This document shows positions 26,760-38,400 of a stretch of DNA of 64,000 nt, in pieces. Position 1 is the stretch's first letter; the number at the start of each line of letters is the position of its first letter. Source of the stretch: Austropuccinia psidii (taxonomy: Eukaryota; Basidiomycota; Pucciniomycetes; Pucciniales; Sphaerophragmiaceae); the NCBI GenBank assembly GCA_023105745.1, contig JALGQZ010000004.1:34304437-34368436 (forward strand), written 5' to 3'. The notes beneath the pieces were generated by a model. It made no database searches. It worked only from the letters and a program-made list of their open reading frames with translations, and was not told the DNA's origin. The translations under genes and the position numbers were made by a program.

Positions 26760-28255
26760 ATGTCAGGCTCCACCCATTTGAAGAAAGTTGCTGACAACAA
26801 CGCCAATGCAAAACCTCTCTCCAACGAGGAGGTATACTCGCTGCTTAACTCTTTACGATCGGAAGTGTCATCCCTAAAACCAGCTCGAAATTCTGACGCA
26901 GCCAAAATGCAGTCACTGCAAATGGTGCTCTCTTCCCCACCACTGGCCCTCTTGCCATACCATCAAACCCCCTGTACAGTTTCCTCTGCATACAAATGAT
27001 TTATGCAGGAACCATATAGAGCGGCCAACCGATCCAGTCATCTTCAGAGCGATGGATCAAACTTTTCCAAATGGGTTTCAGGCCTCAACCGAGTGCTTTG
27101 AATTGCCCTCAACTCTGAATTATCAGTTGACGATTGCCCCTCTCTGCTGGAAAATCAATCTCCTCAAGAGAACAGGGAAATCTTGCACTTCATCAATGCC
27201 ATGATCCCGCCCGATTATGCCTTATGCATTGGAGTCATCCCAGCACATACAACGGCTAAGGAGTTCTTTGAAGCTTCCCTGGTAATTGTTTTCAAAAGCT
27301 GAAGGTAGTTCAAGAACTTCTTGATGTGTTGGTGGAAAACAGCGCTGGCCACCCTCTGCCAAACATTCACCATTTTCAAGAAGCTGGGTGTTGAAGCAGA
27401 TGAGCTGGAGGGCTTATTAGCACAAGCTGCGTGCCATGCCCCCCCAAATCTTGGCCAGGTGGCTTTCGATCAGCTTGTAACAGCAGTGATACTGGCAAAG
27501 GGAAGCGAGAAACCATTGTCAACTTTTGTAGGCCAGGTCATCATTAATGCCTTGCAGAAGAGCAGAGAGTCCACCCAGCGCTCCTCCCCATTCATTTATT
27601 GGGTGTCTGAACCACTGGATTCAGTAGCACTCCATTCTTGCCTGCAATCTCCCCACTTCTCCAGACCTCTCACATTGACAAATGATGTACGCCACCCCCT
27701 GAACATCTTGTTGATAAATTTGGGGGGTCATGCTTTCACTGCAGCTGTACAGGACACTGGCAAGCTGACTTCCCACACACCAAGGGGGTTGAAAGCCCAA
27801 GTCTGTGGCCCCCATTGCCTGGGCCATCTTGTCCAATACGCCAAGGGACACCTGAGCATTGAGCTCTCACTACCAGCGAGAACATGTGTCGCAAGTCAAG
27901 TTTGTTGAACATGGCACTGCTGATAGGGTATTAATTGATACCGGTTTGTCTATACACCTTTCTGGCTCTCTTCAATTCACCAAAAACATATGAGACATTC
28001 CCCGGTTCCGTATTTTCTTTGCTGACTCAAATTCTTCTGTGACAATCTCACAGACGACAAGGTTTAAAATTCTGGTCAACAACAGTTTTGTCGTTATTTG
28101 AAATGTCCCCTTTTCCAAGAAAATATTGGGAAAAATACTGTCCATTGGGCAATTGTGCAGGGTGGGCGTTATACCCCTATTTAATGGGCTTTCACTATCA
28201 CTGCTTGTATCCAATGTACTTGTGATCACCAACTTTGTAAATGATTGCTGGTGAA
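26760..28255 (+). pseudogene. Copia gag and protease, broken
   Basis: Gag starts MSGSTHLKKVADNNANAKPL. After frameshifts it continues with LQSDGSNFSKWVSGLNRVL, NSELSVDDCPSLLENQSPQ and ADELEGLLAQAACHAPPN. A nucleocapsid zinc knuckle is visible at about 27731-27772 as C-F-H-C-S-C-T-G-H-W-Q-A-D-F, so the final Cys of the knuckle is Phe. The aspartic protease site LIDTGLS, with the catalytic Asp intact, is at about 27928-27951. In the living element these parts make the capsid and mature the polyprotein. Stops and frame changes prevent that here. Confidence 0.8.
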
Positions 28256-29671
28256 TGGATGTTGTACGTGGGGAGGAGACCAATAGGTCAGCAGCTGCAT
28301 CCTCTTCCCCCTGTCTTCTTGAAATGAATCTGATTTCTTTTCCAACTTCTGTCTCCCTGAGTCCACAAGGATGGCATGATTTCCTGGGCCATGCATGCAA
28401 TAAGTTTGTTATTTCCTTCCTTAAGCAGCATGTGCCAAATTTTGAGCTAAAAAGCTGGAGGGACTTTTACTGCAAGGTCTGTGCAAAGGAAAAGAGTACT
28501 CACCGCATTGCAAAGGCCACTGAAATCCCAAAAGACAAGCCTCTTTACCTTTTGGTCTCGGACATCATGGGTCCTTTTGCAGATGATGCCCAGGGATTCA
28601 GGTACTTGCTCACCATCCAAGACCATGTGTTGACCTACAGCATTGTCTACCCCTTGAAATCACATTTGGAGGCACCTGAAGCCATCCTGGATGCAATCAA
28701 GAAACTCCAAGTACATCTTGGAACCACCCCCAAGCCTCTGCAAACAGACAATGCCCGGGAATTCACCTCAACAACCTTTACCAGTGCCCTTATCAAATTG
28801 GGGGTGGCTTTTTTCCCATCTCTTCCCTACTTTCCACAAGAAAATGGTGAGGTGGAGCGTCATAACCGGACGCTGGGGGATATGGCTAGGGTGATGATGG
28901 TCCAAAGGGGATGCCTGAGTGATTCTGAAATTTGCGTACTCCTCCACGGCATTTCTGAACAACTGTATTCCGAATTCCCAATGTGTCAATTATTTGCCAC
29001 ACCATCCATTATGACACTATACCCATTTGGGGTGGATGCTATTGTACATGTACCTGCCGTCAACCAGCCTCACAAACTTGTGTCTAAAGGAATTGAGTGC
29101 AAGCTATTGAAACCTCTAATGTCTGGTGGCTGGCTGCTATGGGAACCGAGTACCAACAAGATGGTACAATCAGCCAGTGTTGTTTTCCCACAGTTTCAGC
29201 CATCAACTGTGTCCTCAGGCCCTGTTGCAAAGGGTTCACTGAGCCATGTTGTCAACATGATGTCACTAGGCGAGGTACCAACAGAGCATCTCTTTGACAT
29301 AGAGAACCAGGCCATTGACTCGCTCATTCTCGTCAAGGATGTCAACATTCCTGAGCACCTGGGAGAGGCCCTATTGGGCCCCCACTGTGAGCAATGGAGA
29401 CAGGCATGTTTAGCAGAACTGGACCAGATGGCTGCAAGGGATGTCTGGGAAGTAGTGGAAAGGAGCTCACACATGAAAACCATCAGAAACCAATGGGTCT
29501 TTGACCTGAAACAAAAAATCAAAGGCAGTGTAGAGAGGTTCAAGGAAAGGCTTGTTGCGCATGGAGACAGACAGCAACCTGGGGTGGACTGTACGGAAAC
29601 ATATGCAGCAACCGCTTCCCTCATGTCTTTGCGTCTAGTTTTGGTGACTGCCGTCTTGAAAAACTGGCGGG
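28255..29671 (+). pseudogene. Copia integrase and start of reverse transcriptase
   Basis: This is one long open frame, 5' of the nested insertion. It contains the pre-integrase zinc site (WHDFLGH, later CKVCAKEKSTH; His-His-Cys-Cys) and the integrase core with all three acidic residues: SDIMGPF, QTDNAREF and ENGEVERHNRTL. A DNA-binding region follows (VHVPAVNQPHKL). The reverse transcriptase starts at about 29470 (NQWVFDLK, ERLVAHGDRQQPGVD) and stops at the insertion point inside KNWR. Integrase inserts cDNA in the host nucleus; this copy looks intact at its active site. Confidence 0.88.
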
Positions 29672-30150
29672 GTAGGAACTCCTCTTGTGTGGGATAAATT
29701 AGGCAGTACCTGGAAGGGGAAATTACAATAGAACAGTTTTGAATTTCTGTTCAAGATTGTAACCCTTGCTCTGCTTGTGTGTCAGAATAATCTGAACTGC
29801 CCTTCCTGAAAATGCTGAATTATATTGACTTGAGTTCACAATCAATTTATTTTATTTGATGGTGGCTGGTCAGAAAAGTATATTCAATAGACTCTATCAG
29901 ACTTTGTTTGATCTGGAAACAATGGTTTAGTAAACCTTAACACAAATAAATAAAGATATAAAACTGGGAAAAGACTTTTTTAATTCCTTTACTGAGAACA
30001 GTAACACCTTGAGGGATTTACAATTTTGATGATAACACTGTTGATAATATGATAAATAATAATAACAAACACTACTATATTTTTTTAAGGGTTTGATAAT
30101 TTTATGATGATAACCTGGGATAACAGACACTACTATTGTTCAATTTACTA

Positions 30151-30445
30151 CTGAGCTTGGCTACTGAGTAAAGAACCTTGTCAATGGGATGGATTTATAA
30201 AATAATGTAGACCAACTGTTAACTACTATTATCTATAAAAAACCCAGACAATGCTTCTGAGCTTGGATACTGAGCAGATTTAGGAATGGAGGTAGTCAAT
30301 GAGATGAGTTTATGAATTAAAAGTAGACCAACTGTTAACTACTATTAATTATAAATCACTCAGACAGTGCTACTGAGCTTAGCTACTGAGCAAAATTTAG
30401 GAATGGGGATTGGATAACTATACTGCTGAGCTTAGCTACTGAGTA
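30151..30445 (+). repeat. Four copies of CTGAGCTTRGCTACTGAG
   Basis: The motif starts at 30151, 30257, 30373 and 30426. The first copies belong to a longer unit of about 106-116 bp that also shares GTAGACCAACTGTTAACTAC. The set lies inside the insertion in the Copia RT. Confidence 0.8.
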
Positions 30446-30756
30446 TTCCTAAAAAATTAGGATAATGTGAATGGATGGAGGGGATTTTCCTCAGAAAAAA
30501 TATTAAGAGGTTATGTTTTTGTGATGAGCCTCTGTCTAGGCCATGAGGAAAAATAATTGAGGGGGGAGGGGACCTCTATTTATAGTTTTTGGGGCCTCCA
30601 TGGGAGTGTCAATAAAAAGGGGACTTAGAACTTTTTAGGTCTCCAATCTGGGTTTTTGACATGTGACCTGTATTATAAAATAAGGCTTGGTGGTGTTGGA
30701 TCATGAGACCTGTATTTTCAATTGAGTTCTTGAAATTGTGGGGAAATTGTGGGGAA

Positions 30757-30995
30757 ATGATGTCATTTGCTTATGTAATCAATTGAGTTTCCTGGAATCC
30801 TTATCTCCATGATTAGTAATCCTAGTTTAAGTCCTGTTGATGATGTCATTGATTATGTAATCAATTGAGTATCCTGGAATCCTTATCTCCATGATTATTA
30901 ATCCTAGTTTAATTCCTGTTGATGATGTCATTGATTATGTAATCAATTGAAAACCCTGGAATTCTTATCTCCCTGACCACTGTACTATAGTTTTC
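30757..30995 (+). repeat. 82-83 bp tandem repeat, three copies
   Basis: Units start ATGATGTCAT at 30757, 30840 and 30922 and share TATGTAATCAATTGA and CCTGGAATCCTTATCTCC. The third copy diverges at its end. The array lies just downstream of the TATA-like box of the insertion. Confidence 0.88.
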
Positions 30996-31916
30996 CTGTA
31001 TTATCCTGTCTTTTTCTGGAACTAGGTGTCCTGTAACTGTAACTGTATTACAGCACACCCTTGTGAAACTTCTGTAATCTTGCTCTGAACCTTCTGTAAT
31101 ACTACTGTGATATCTCCAATGTCTAATCTTGTCTTCCTAGCCTATTTTCTTTCACATTTCACATTATTTTACCATCTCTATGCACCCTAAATGTTGAATT
31201 TCTTCCTTCTAGCATCGCAATGACCACCTTATCATAATCATAAAGTTATTACTAAGATTTTGAATTTGTTTAAATCCTTTTTGTAATGCTAGACTTCCTC
31301 AAAGGAGTAAGAGAATACAATACACCTGTACTTTTCTTGTTTCAATGATATCCTAAGCCTGAATTAAACACTTTTCCTAGATTTAACCCTCTAAATTTAA
31401 TATTCATTTCCCTCTCAAAATTAATAGAAAGACTAATTTTCATCTAAATACCCAATTCTACCTTTTTGATATATAAATGAACTTTTAATCAATATTCATG
31501 ACCCCCATTATGCTACAACTCTGCCCTGAAATTTAATTCCATGCATCCTAATTGTAACTAGGACATTTTGTGCTGTAGTATATGTTTGTTAATTTTTACT
31601 ACCCACAATATTTAAAGAAAATTGAAGTAAAATAAATTAAGAAATGAAAATATATAAAAACTAATAATTGTTTTAGGTCAACCAATCCCTTGAAAGTTAA
31701 TTCATCTGGGTGGTGCATTGGGGTGTCACATCATAACTGTCAAGTTCATTTATTAACAAAAGGAATTTATTGAGTTTTAATGGTGTTAGTCCTTCTTATA
31801 ATTTATTTGGAAAAAATAAATACTCTAATATATTGGGAAAAGCCTAAGGAAAATTGAAAAATATTCCTGCTTAATTTGTCCATTAATCCAAACTGGTACA
31901 GGTATACCACAGCGGG

Positions 31917-32745
31917 TTGCTTCCTTTGACATCAGTGGCACATACTTGTACAGCCCAGTTGATGAAACCGTCCTGGTTGAACCACTGGTTGCATTTCTTT
32001 CGGAACTCCGGGGAAAGGTCCTCCGCCTGAAGAAGGATCTCTATGGTATGCAGCAGGCGGGCCAATGCTGGTGGAAGTTCCTGTCCAGAATACTGGTCCG
32101 AATGGGCTTCATTGCCACATTGCCAGTTGGTGGCCTGATGCCAGATGCAAATTTTTTGGATCCAACCCCTTTTTGGTCCGTGATTGGATCCCTGGCCTAC
32201 CTGGTGGGTGGCTCAAGGACTGACTTGGCTTTTGCCATAAATTATCTGGCACTTCATTCCATGGGACCAACAGCAGAACACTGGAAGCTATTGGATCACA
32301 TCATTGGATATCTTCTCAAGACTCGCAATTGCAGAATACGGCTATGCCTGGGACATCTCTCCCTCAGCCTGGGGAGGTGACCTTGAACATTTGCAGATGG
32401 GATTCATCATAAAATTGGGCAACACACCAATACTTTGGGGTTCAAAGTGGCAAGCCATGGTAGCTCTGTCGACTTGTGCCACTGTCTGACTCAACTCAGA
32501 ACTTCATACAGGCTATTAACCAACTGACTCAGTTAGCAGGTGACTTCAACAAGATGATGTTCTGTGACAACCAGGCGGCAGTACAAGTCTCAATCGACAA
32601 CAAGTCCTGCAAGCGCATGCACTACCTGGATCGGGCTTTCTTCTTTGTTAATGATACCATTTGGAAGCATGGAATCAAGGTAGTTTGGGTGAAGACAACG
32701 GACATGCAAGCCGGCGTGCTGACCAAGCGTCTCTGCCTTTCTTAG
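31917..32745 (+). pseudogene. Copia reverse transcriptase remainder and RNase H
   Basis: The frame resumes directly after the insertion with VASFDISGTYLYSPVDETV, then LRLKKDLYGMQQAGQCWWKF. After GFIAT the sequence jumps to LDPTPFWSVIGSLAYL, so the block holding the Copia xVDD polymerase motif is missing. RNase H pieces follow in two more frames: SAWGGDLEHLQMGF, ILWGSKWQAMVALSTCA, FCDNQAAVQVSIDN and DMQAGVLTKRL (usual form ADxLTK). The internal deletion alone would abolish reverse transcription. Confidence 0.85.
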
Positions 32746-32773
32746 GGATCAATGGGTAATGGTTCAAATTTTT

Positions 32774-32781
32774 GGGGTGGG
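32774..32781 (+). promoter_or_regulatory. Polypurine tract of the Copia element
   Basis: GGGGTGGG directly precedes the 3' LTR at TG (32782). This is where plus-strand DNA synthesis is primed in LTR elements. Confidence 0.65.
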
Positions 32782-33018
32782 TGTTAAGATTTGGGTAACA
32801 CAATGACGCGTTGTCCAAATATGCTTGTAGAAAAATCCTAACCATGTACATAGATATCCACACTGGGCGCGTATGATGCACTGCAGTTGTCTAGTTGTGA
32901 CTTAAATACTGCTCGCCGGCCACAACAGAAGTCTTTTCCTCACCTCTTACTATTTGGAGGTGACAGAACTGGAACTGACTGGCGAGTGAGCTTTGCTACA
33001 TTCAGGCCCATCTCATTA
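32782..33018 (+). repeat. 3' LTR of the Copia element
   Basis: 237 bp, the same length as the 5' LTR, starting TGTTAAGATTTGGGTAACAC and ending CTCATTA, then the target duplication AAAAT. Confidence 0.93.
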
Positions 33019-33334
33019 AAAATCAATTACAATTTCTAAATGTACTGTACAGTGCTTGTACAGTTCCCTGACATATAAATTTAAACTTTTTTTTTCTTTC
33101 ACAGCAAAATATCTGACGCTCACAACTCAAAGGGCACCTATAACATAATAATATTGTGCAATCACAACTAAAACAAACATATTTATTTTCCACTTCTTTT
33201 TGTAGCTAGTTTTTTTATTTTTTATTTTTTGTTGATACTAATTTACAAATAATCAATTGTTGAGCCATCACACACCTCTTCAGTGGTGCGATTGATTAAG
33301 AGCCCCCCAAAAAAACTTGCAAAAATTGGTGGTC

Positions 33335-34302
33335 CTAGTAAGAAGTAGGACCACCATTCATTGTAATAACCATCTCCATTTGGCATGGAATTGACAAGAG
33401 TAAGCCATCCAATAGTTCCCAAGGCACATCCTCCCATGAATATTGATTTGCAACCTGCAATTCTTGAACAGATTGGGGCTGGTATAATTTTGAAATCACA
33501 TTCTTCATCATTTTACAAATGTTTTCAATGGGTTTAAGGTCTGGAGAATGAGCCAGCAAGTTCATTTTGTTTACAAAATGTTGTTCCCGCCACTGGTTGC
33601 TGAGGTTGGCCATGTGAATCAGGGTATTGTCCTCCATGAAGATTAAGCAGTGGCAGCCCATTATCCATGTGGGTGATGAAGGGGAGTAGGGCTGGCTGAT
33701 ATATTTTTCAGACCATCTTGGCCAAAGTCATTTGTCCATCAAGAATTGCCAATGTCAATCATTTGGCCAAACAAAATGCCCCCCATACCATGATCAATGG
33801 TTTACCACAAGATTTTCCAAGTAGCCAGTTCTCTTGAGGTGTGTGCCTTCTTACCTAGCTTGAAGGCCAATTCATCAGTTCAAACCACCTTCACCCAGTG
33901 TCAATGTTCTTGAGCAAAGGCCAGGCAAGCTTGGAAGTCTTGAGGTCGTAAGAATGATGTTCTCTGGCCAATTCTTGAGGCTTTACCAAGTTTATGAATC
34001 TCCCGCTGTATCGTTCTCATTAAAACATGTTTGGTCAACAAATTGGTTACTTGGCCCACAGTAAGGTGCCGTTGGCATTGGGTAGTTAATTGATTTAGCT
34101 GGCACCAATCTCATTCCTTTAGGATTGATGGCCGACCACTTTTTTTTTGAATACTGACCTTCCTGAGCCATTAATACTTTGCAATGGTGTTGTAAACCAT
34201 TGTAACCAGTATTCCAAGCAACATCCCTATTTGTCAAAATGCCAGCCCAGCTCAACACATCCCAATGATTTGGCCATACATCTTGTCTTCAAGGTAAGTC
34301 AT
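33335..34302 (-). pseudogene. Tc1/mariner transposase, decayed
   Basis: The frame starts MTYLEDKMYGQIIGM at 34302 and runs to MEMVITMNGGPTSY and a stop at 33335, about 320 codons, the normal size. The helix-turn-helix is readable (LGILVTMVYNTIAKY, KKSGRPSILKEW), then LTKHVLMRTIQREIHKLGKA. The DDE_3 catalytic core keeps all three acidic sites: TDELAF, MEDNTLIH and SPDLKPIEN. Lesions include a stop in place of the Trp before TDE (TGG to TGA), stops in the helix region and frameshifts near 33660-33720. It is less decayed than the Harbinger copy. Confidence 0.82.
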
Positions 34303-34483
34303 TTACTATAAGCTGCAAAGTAAAAAAATTAAACAATTTATAGTGAAAAGGAATCAAAATACAAAGAGACTCAACTCAATTGATGGAAGAGGTAACAGCC
34401 TTCTAACATGGAAGGAGGAGGTCATGCCTTTAAAAGGCATTGGAAGGCCATTTCCTCCTATTGCAATGGCAAAGGCAATGCAA

Positions 34484-34801
34484 TTAGTGAGGTGAGAAGT
34501 GATAATTTTGACAGAGAAAAAAAAACAAGTTACATTTTGACAAAGAAATCATGCAAGAATTGATGAATAGGATATTGGGGCTGCAAGCTGGTCGTGTAAT
34601 AATATGGCTAAGCTGGCGCCAATCTTGAACAGTGAGCTTTGTGGGTCCCCCATTCTTCTTCTTGTTCTTGACTGTGCCAATTTGTTCATAGTGGCAAAAA
34701 GTATTGTAGATGTTTTTCAAGGGAATTTCAGATTTTTTAGAAATAATGCAAAAAAGAGAGGCTGGATTGATGAATTCCCACAAGGAGAGCTCTGATCTCA
34801 A
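34484..34801 (-). pseudogene. Second Tc1 transposase N-terminus
   Basis: An open frame of 105 codons reads ISKKSEIPLKNIYNTFCHYE, TGTVKNKKK-like (IGTVKNKKKNGGPTKL) and RQLSHIITRPAC. This is the DNA-binding helix-turn-helix domain of a Tc1 transposase of a family different from the one just downstream. No catalytic core follows before the other copy starts, so it is a truncated element or a target into which the other inserted. Confidence 0.7.
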
Positions 34802-35790
34802 TTCTTAAATAAAAAATCTGAAAGAAAGAAAAGTCAATTATCATGAAATTTTATTATGTAAGAGAAAAGAAAACTAACCTTGTTGAAGAGGCCAAAAAAA
34901 GGTAAGTTGTGATTGAAAATGATAACAGGATGGATGGTAAATAAAGACCATTCTTGACAGTCTTTTATATGAATAAAAGGTGTTTTAATCTTGTTGCATG
35001 AGAGAAAAAAAAAAGATAACAACTAATTTCAAAAAAAAAGTGGAGTGGGAAAAGGGCCAGAGTGCAAGACACTGACTCTGACCAATGGGGATAATCTGCA
35101 TCCCCCAGCCCTACAGCACCTGTGGTGCCCTGCTGAACTGTACATACAAAATATTTTTTAAGGTGATTTATCTATTTTTTTTACTTACCTTACTCAAAAA
35201 AAGAAAAAAAAACATAACTATAACTCATTTTGATACCTATAAAGAAAATCCTTTTGAATTAATAACAAGAAAATACCCTTTTTTTTGGAGGAATTGATAA
35301 AATAAAATTAAATTTTTAATTAGAAATTGTAATGTTTTAAATGTTTTTTTTATCAAATTATGACCAAAAAAAAAGGTTTTAATAAAATCCACAGGAAAAG
35401 ATTTTCAGGGATTTTTTTTTTTGAATTTTTTGAATTTTTTAGGTTGTGTTCTGAACCCCCAAAAAGTAACTTAGTTAGACAATACTAATTTAAATTTTGA
35501 ATTTCTTTTTTAATAATCTAATTGTGTGTTACAAGCAATAAGTAAGTATTGGGGTGAATTATTTTTCCCACTGGTAAAAGGTCTACAAAATAAAAAATGA
35601 GTAGGAACTAATTTTTTTGGTTTGATTTTGCTTTTTACTCATTAGATCAAACTCTTTCTATCATTAACCCACCCATATTGTACAACTGGTAGACATTATG
35701 GACCCTTTACTACTCACCCCTGAGTACAATGTTCAGAAAACTTCCCCTTCATCATATATTGAGCCATAAAGAACCATTCTAACCACAACT

Positions 35791-36210
35791 GTGGGCAAAA
35801 AGAAAAGAAAGTCTTCATCACATAATTGGACACCAGAAAAAACTACATTTTTCCTGGAGAAATATGCATGCATGTGTGATCTTTGGAAAAAAGCTGATGG
35901 GGGAAATATCAAAAAGAATTCTTGGAAAGTTTTGGTCTGTGAATTGAATGAGAAGATTTCTTCTGGGATTGAAAAAAAATACAAGTGAAAAGACAAATAA
36001 AGGGTTTGTAATTTTTATTAGGGAAGGTCTGACTTCTAAACCAAATAGATTAAACAGCTTTATAGAAAATACCAGTTGTTACAATAACTAAGTGGAGAAG
36101 GATGGGATTAGAATAGGAAAATAATCATTTGAAATCAGAAATTTTGGTCAAATTATACAAAAAATCATCCCATTTCCAGTTACAAAAATCTTCAAGGTGT
36201 TCAATGTCTC
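35791..36210 (+). pseudogene. Myb/SANT-like Harbinger accessory gene (copy 3)
   Basis: The open frame MGKKKRKSSSHNWTPEKTTF continues with FLEKYACMCDLWKKADGGN and KKNSWKVLVCELNEKIS, a SANT-type domain with the expected spaced aromatic residues. After stops and frameshifts, GEGWD (about 36100) and FWSNYTKNHPISSYKN (about 36145-36190) follow, which match the end of the rust SANT module (Trp, Asn-Tyr, His-Pro). The rest of the protein is not found. No Harbinger transposase was recognised next to it. Confidence 0.65.
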
Positions 36211-36330
36211 AATTAAAAGCTGTGTAAGAAAGTTTTTGGGGGAACATATGAAACTGGGAATTATTCAGAAAGAAGTCCCCAGCCACATCAGGAGTCAGGT
36301 GCAACTATTAATCACTAAAGTGATTAAGAA

Positions 36331-36657
36331 ATGAGAAAATTGTCTGATGATGAAAATTTTTTCTCTATGGGGATGAACATGGCTCACAGGGAAAACTCCT
36401 TGTATTTTTCAGTTAATGACAAGGATCATATTTTTGAAAGAGCCTATAATTTCTGGGTCCCAAGGATATCAAAAAAATATTTTTTTAATGTCCTTTCCAA
36501 CCTGGGGGAATCCTTACAAAAGGCCATCAATGAGCCAACTCAAACAGGTCAAATGGAAAGTAGATCAAACAATCCACATTATTCTTTGAGGGAGGCAATC
36601 ACCTTTTTGAAAGATCTTTACAGTGAATTGTTGTCCAAAAAAGAGATCCTTTATTGA
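36331..36657 (+). CDS. Unrecognised 108-codon open frame
   Basis: The protein reads MRKLSDDENFFSMGMNMAHR, then a mixed-residue stretch with FWVPRISKKYFFNVLSNLGE and SLREAITFLKDLYSELLSKK. It looks coding by composition, but I cannot assign a family. It follows the third SANT remnant on the same strand and may belong to the same element. A neighbouring stretch at about 37200-37370 (FHDMVSRIPFSAHKRNWKGN) is also unusually stop-poor and unassigned. Confidence 0.3.
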   Translation: MRKLSDDENFFSMGMNMAHRENSLYFSVNDKDHIFERAYNFWVPRISKKYFFNVLSNLGESLQKAINEPTQTGQMESRSNNPHYSLREAITFLKDLYSELLSKKEILY

Positions 36658-38227
36658 TTGAACTTATTAGAAGATTATTGGAAAACAACCATCTCCTTAG
36701 CCATTTTCAAAAATGTAGAAATTACAACCCAATGGTTGCAAAATAACCTTTGAATAGATTACTCAATTTTTTACTTTCCTTCTTGCCTTTGGGTGGAATT
36801 CATATTGTTTTCTCACACTATCTGTGCCATAATTTGGTGTTTCAAATTGATTTGAAAATCCTCTTTATGATTGCCAAAACTTTTCTTGGTTCCATTAGGA
36901 GGTTTAACAACATCATTTATGTCTTCAATTTACTCAAAAATTGAATATGTATTGTGTAATAAACCTATTGAAAAATTACTTTTATTTTGAAAAGACACTG
37001 CATAATCCTATAATTTCCTGAAGATTTTATATTTCATTTTAAGGACCCCTATGACTCAATCAACAGAATTTCATAATGATGCCTTTTTTTAAGCTCAATA
37101 ATTACTCCTTTTTATTTGGCCCAAGTAAAAGGAAAACACCAATTAATGTTTAAGGATAAAAATGCATTAGTACATCAATCCAGTTTGTAACTGATCATTG
37201 AGGTGGTGTTGAGTTTCATGATATGGTTTCAAGAATACCCTTCTCAGCTCATAAACGGAATTGGAAAGGTAATATCAATTGGGTGATACATGAAAATTTA
37301 TTCCTAGTGTATCTGTTAACACTCAAAACCCTTGAATCACAAGTGATAACTTCCCACCAAACAGAAATGTAATTAGTTCTAATTTCAAAGTTCCTTTCAA
37401 GAATTGAATTCTGTGAGATGTCTCCCTTATTTATCCAACATCACCTTTTTGATTAAGGGGGATATCTATATGGGACAAAAGCTTCATCAATTTTACCCAA
37501 ACCTTGTCAAAACTAAGTGTATATTGATTTCCTTGGGGATGGTTGAACCAATTAAACTTATGAAATAGGTAAGATAAAAAACACACGGTGAACTTATTTT
37601 ATTGTTAAATGGATCATGAATCATCTATTTACATCTTTAAATTATTTAAATAGCTTGGAATTTTGACTGACTATTGGTGATAATGTATAGGAAATGAATC
37701 ATCTGTTCCATTTCTGAGATGTATTTTCCATCTTTATGCAAGACTTTATAAACAAATTAATTTGTTAGGTGTATAAATTTATTTTTGGGAATATAAAGAA
37801 ATTGGTGGAATCTTCCTGAGAGTGCTTGGAGGAGATCTTGAACATATTCATACCCCCATAGAAACCCAGTATTAAATTCTTGTCTCTCTTGATATAATGA
37901 AACTATATAGGTCAAAAAAATATAAAAATATATCAGTATTACTTGATTTCTTTGAGAATAGCTAAGGTCCATTATTTATTTTGAATGTAAAAATATTAGA
38001 TTGTAATGATTTGATAGGCTATTGAAAAATATGTAAGTTATTAAGTTCGGTGAAATTTGAGGCTCACTTAAAAAAAAAAAAAAGAAATTGGTTTTTAGAT
38101 TTCTGATTTAAAAGTCATTTGAATAAAAGAAAAAAATAATTATTCCAAAAAAAAAATTGAAAAGTCAATTTAATTCAAAGGATTTAAAAACCAGGGCATT
38201 AAATTTTTAATGTTTTAATTTTTTAAT

Positions 38228-38228
<1 letters not shown>

Positions 38229-38265
<37 letters not shown>
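38229..38265. repeat. Poly-T run of about 37 bases
   Basis: An uninterrupted T homopolymer; length may be imprecise from sequencing. Confidence 0.85.
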
Positions 38266-38400
38266 CAATGTTGAATTTAATAATGTTAAAAAAAATATTT
38301 TCAAATAATTAATTATTATTTATTTATTTATTTTATTTTAATTAAAAGAAAAAATTAAGAAGTTTGATAAAACATAAAAAAAAAAAAGATTCATTTTTTT

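Larger units (their letters stand above)
29672..31911. mobile_element. 2.24-kb insertion in the Copia RT, putative solo LTR
   Basis: The insertion splits the RT frame exactly between KNWR and VASFD. GCGGG is present on both sides (29667-29671 and 31912-31916), which suits a 5-bp target duplication of an LTR element. The right end is CCACA and the left starts GTAGG; a typical LTR would start TG, so the left end may have lost a base. I see no long ORF inside. There are two tandem repeat sets and a TATA-like CTATTTATAG (30576-30585), all consistent with a long solo LTR. Confidence 0.65.
26375..33023 (+). mobile_element. Copia LTR retrotransposon with nested insertion
   Basis: Two 237-bp LTRs (26380-26616 and 32782-33018) bound the element, with AAAAT directly repeated outside both ends (26375-26379 and 33019-33023). 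A purine-rich tract precedes the 3' LTR. The internal order gag, protease, integrase, reverse transcriptase, RNase H is that of Ty1/Copia. Coding is broken by stops, frameshifts, a 2.2-kb insertion and a deletion in the RT. The two LTRs differ at about 13 of 237 positions by my count (about 5%), mostly transitions, so it is clearly younger than the Harbinger and Mutator-like copies nearby. It lies on the same strand as GFA1, about 1 kb downstream. Confidence 0.93.
33058..35143 (-). mobile_element. Tc1/mariner element, compound
   Basis: A nearly complete Tc1-type transposase frame and a second Tc1 N-terminal fragment lie here on the minus strand. GTACAGTTC at 33058-33066 and its complement at 35135-35143 bracket both, and each contains TA, the Tc1 target. 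The inverted match is only 9 bp, so these limits are tentative. At 2.1 kb the interval is long for one Tc1 element, which fits two elements side by side or nested. It starts 35 bp after the Copia target duplication. Confidence 0.5.

Noticed and set aside
34424..34440. Near-palindrome ATGCCTTTAAAAGGCAT
   Set aside because: Short and imperfect, inside decayed Tc1 DNA; not distinguishable from chance.
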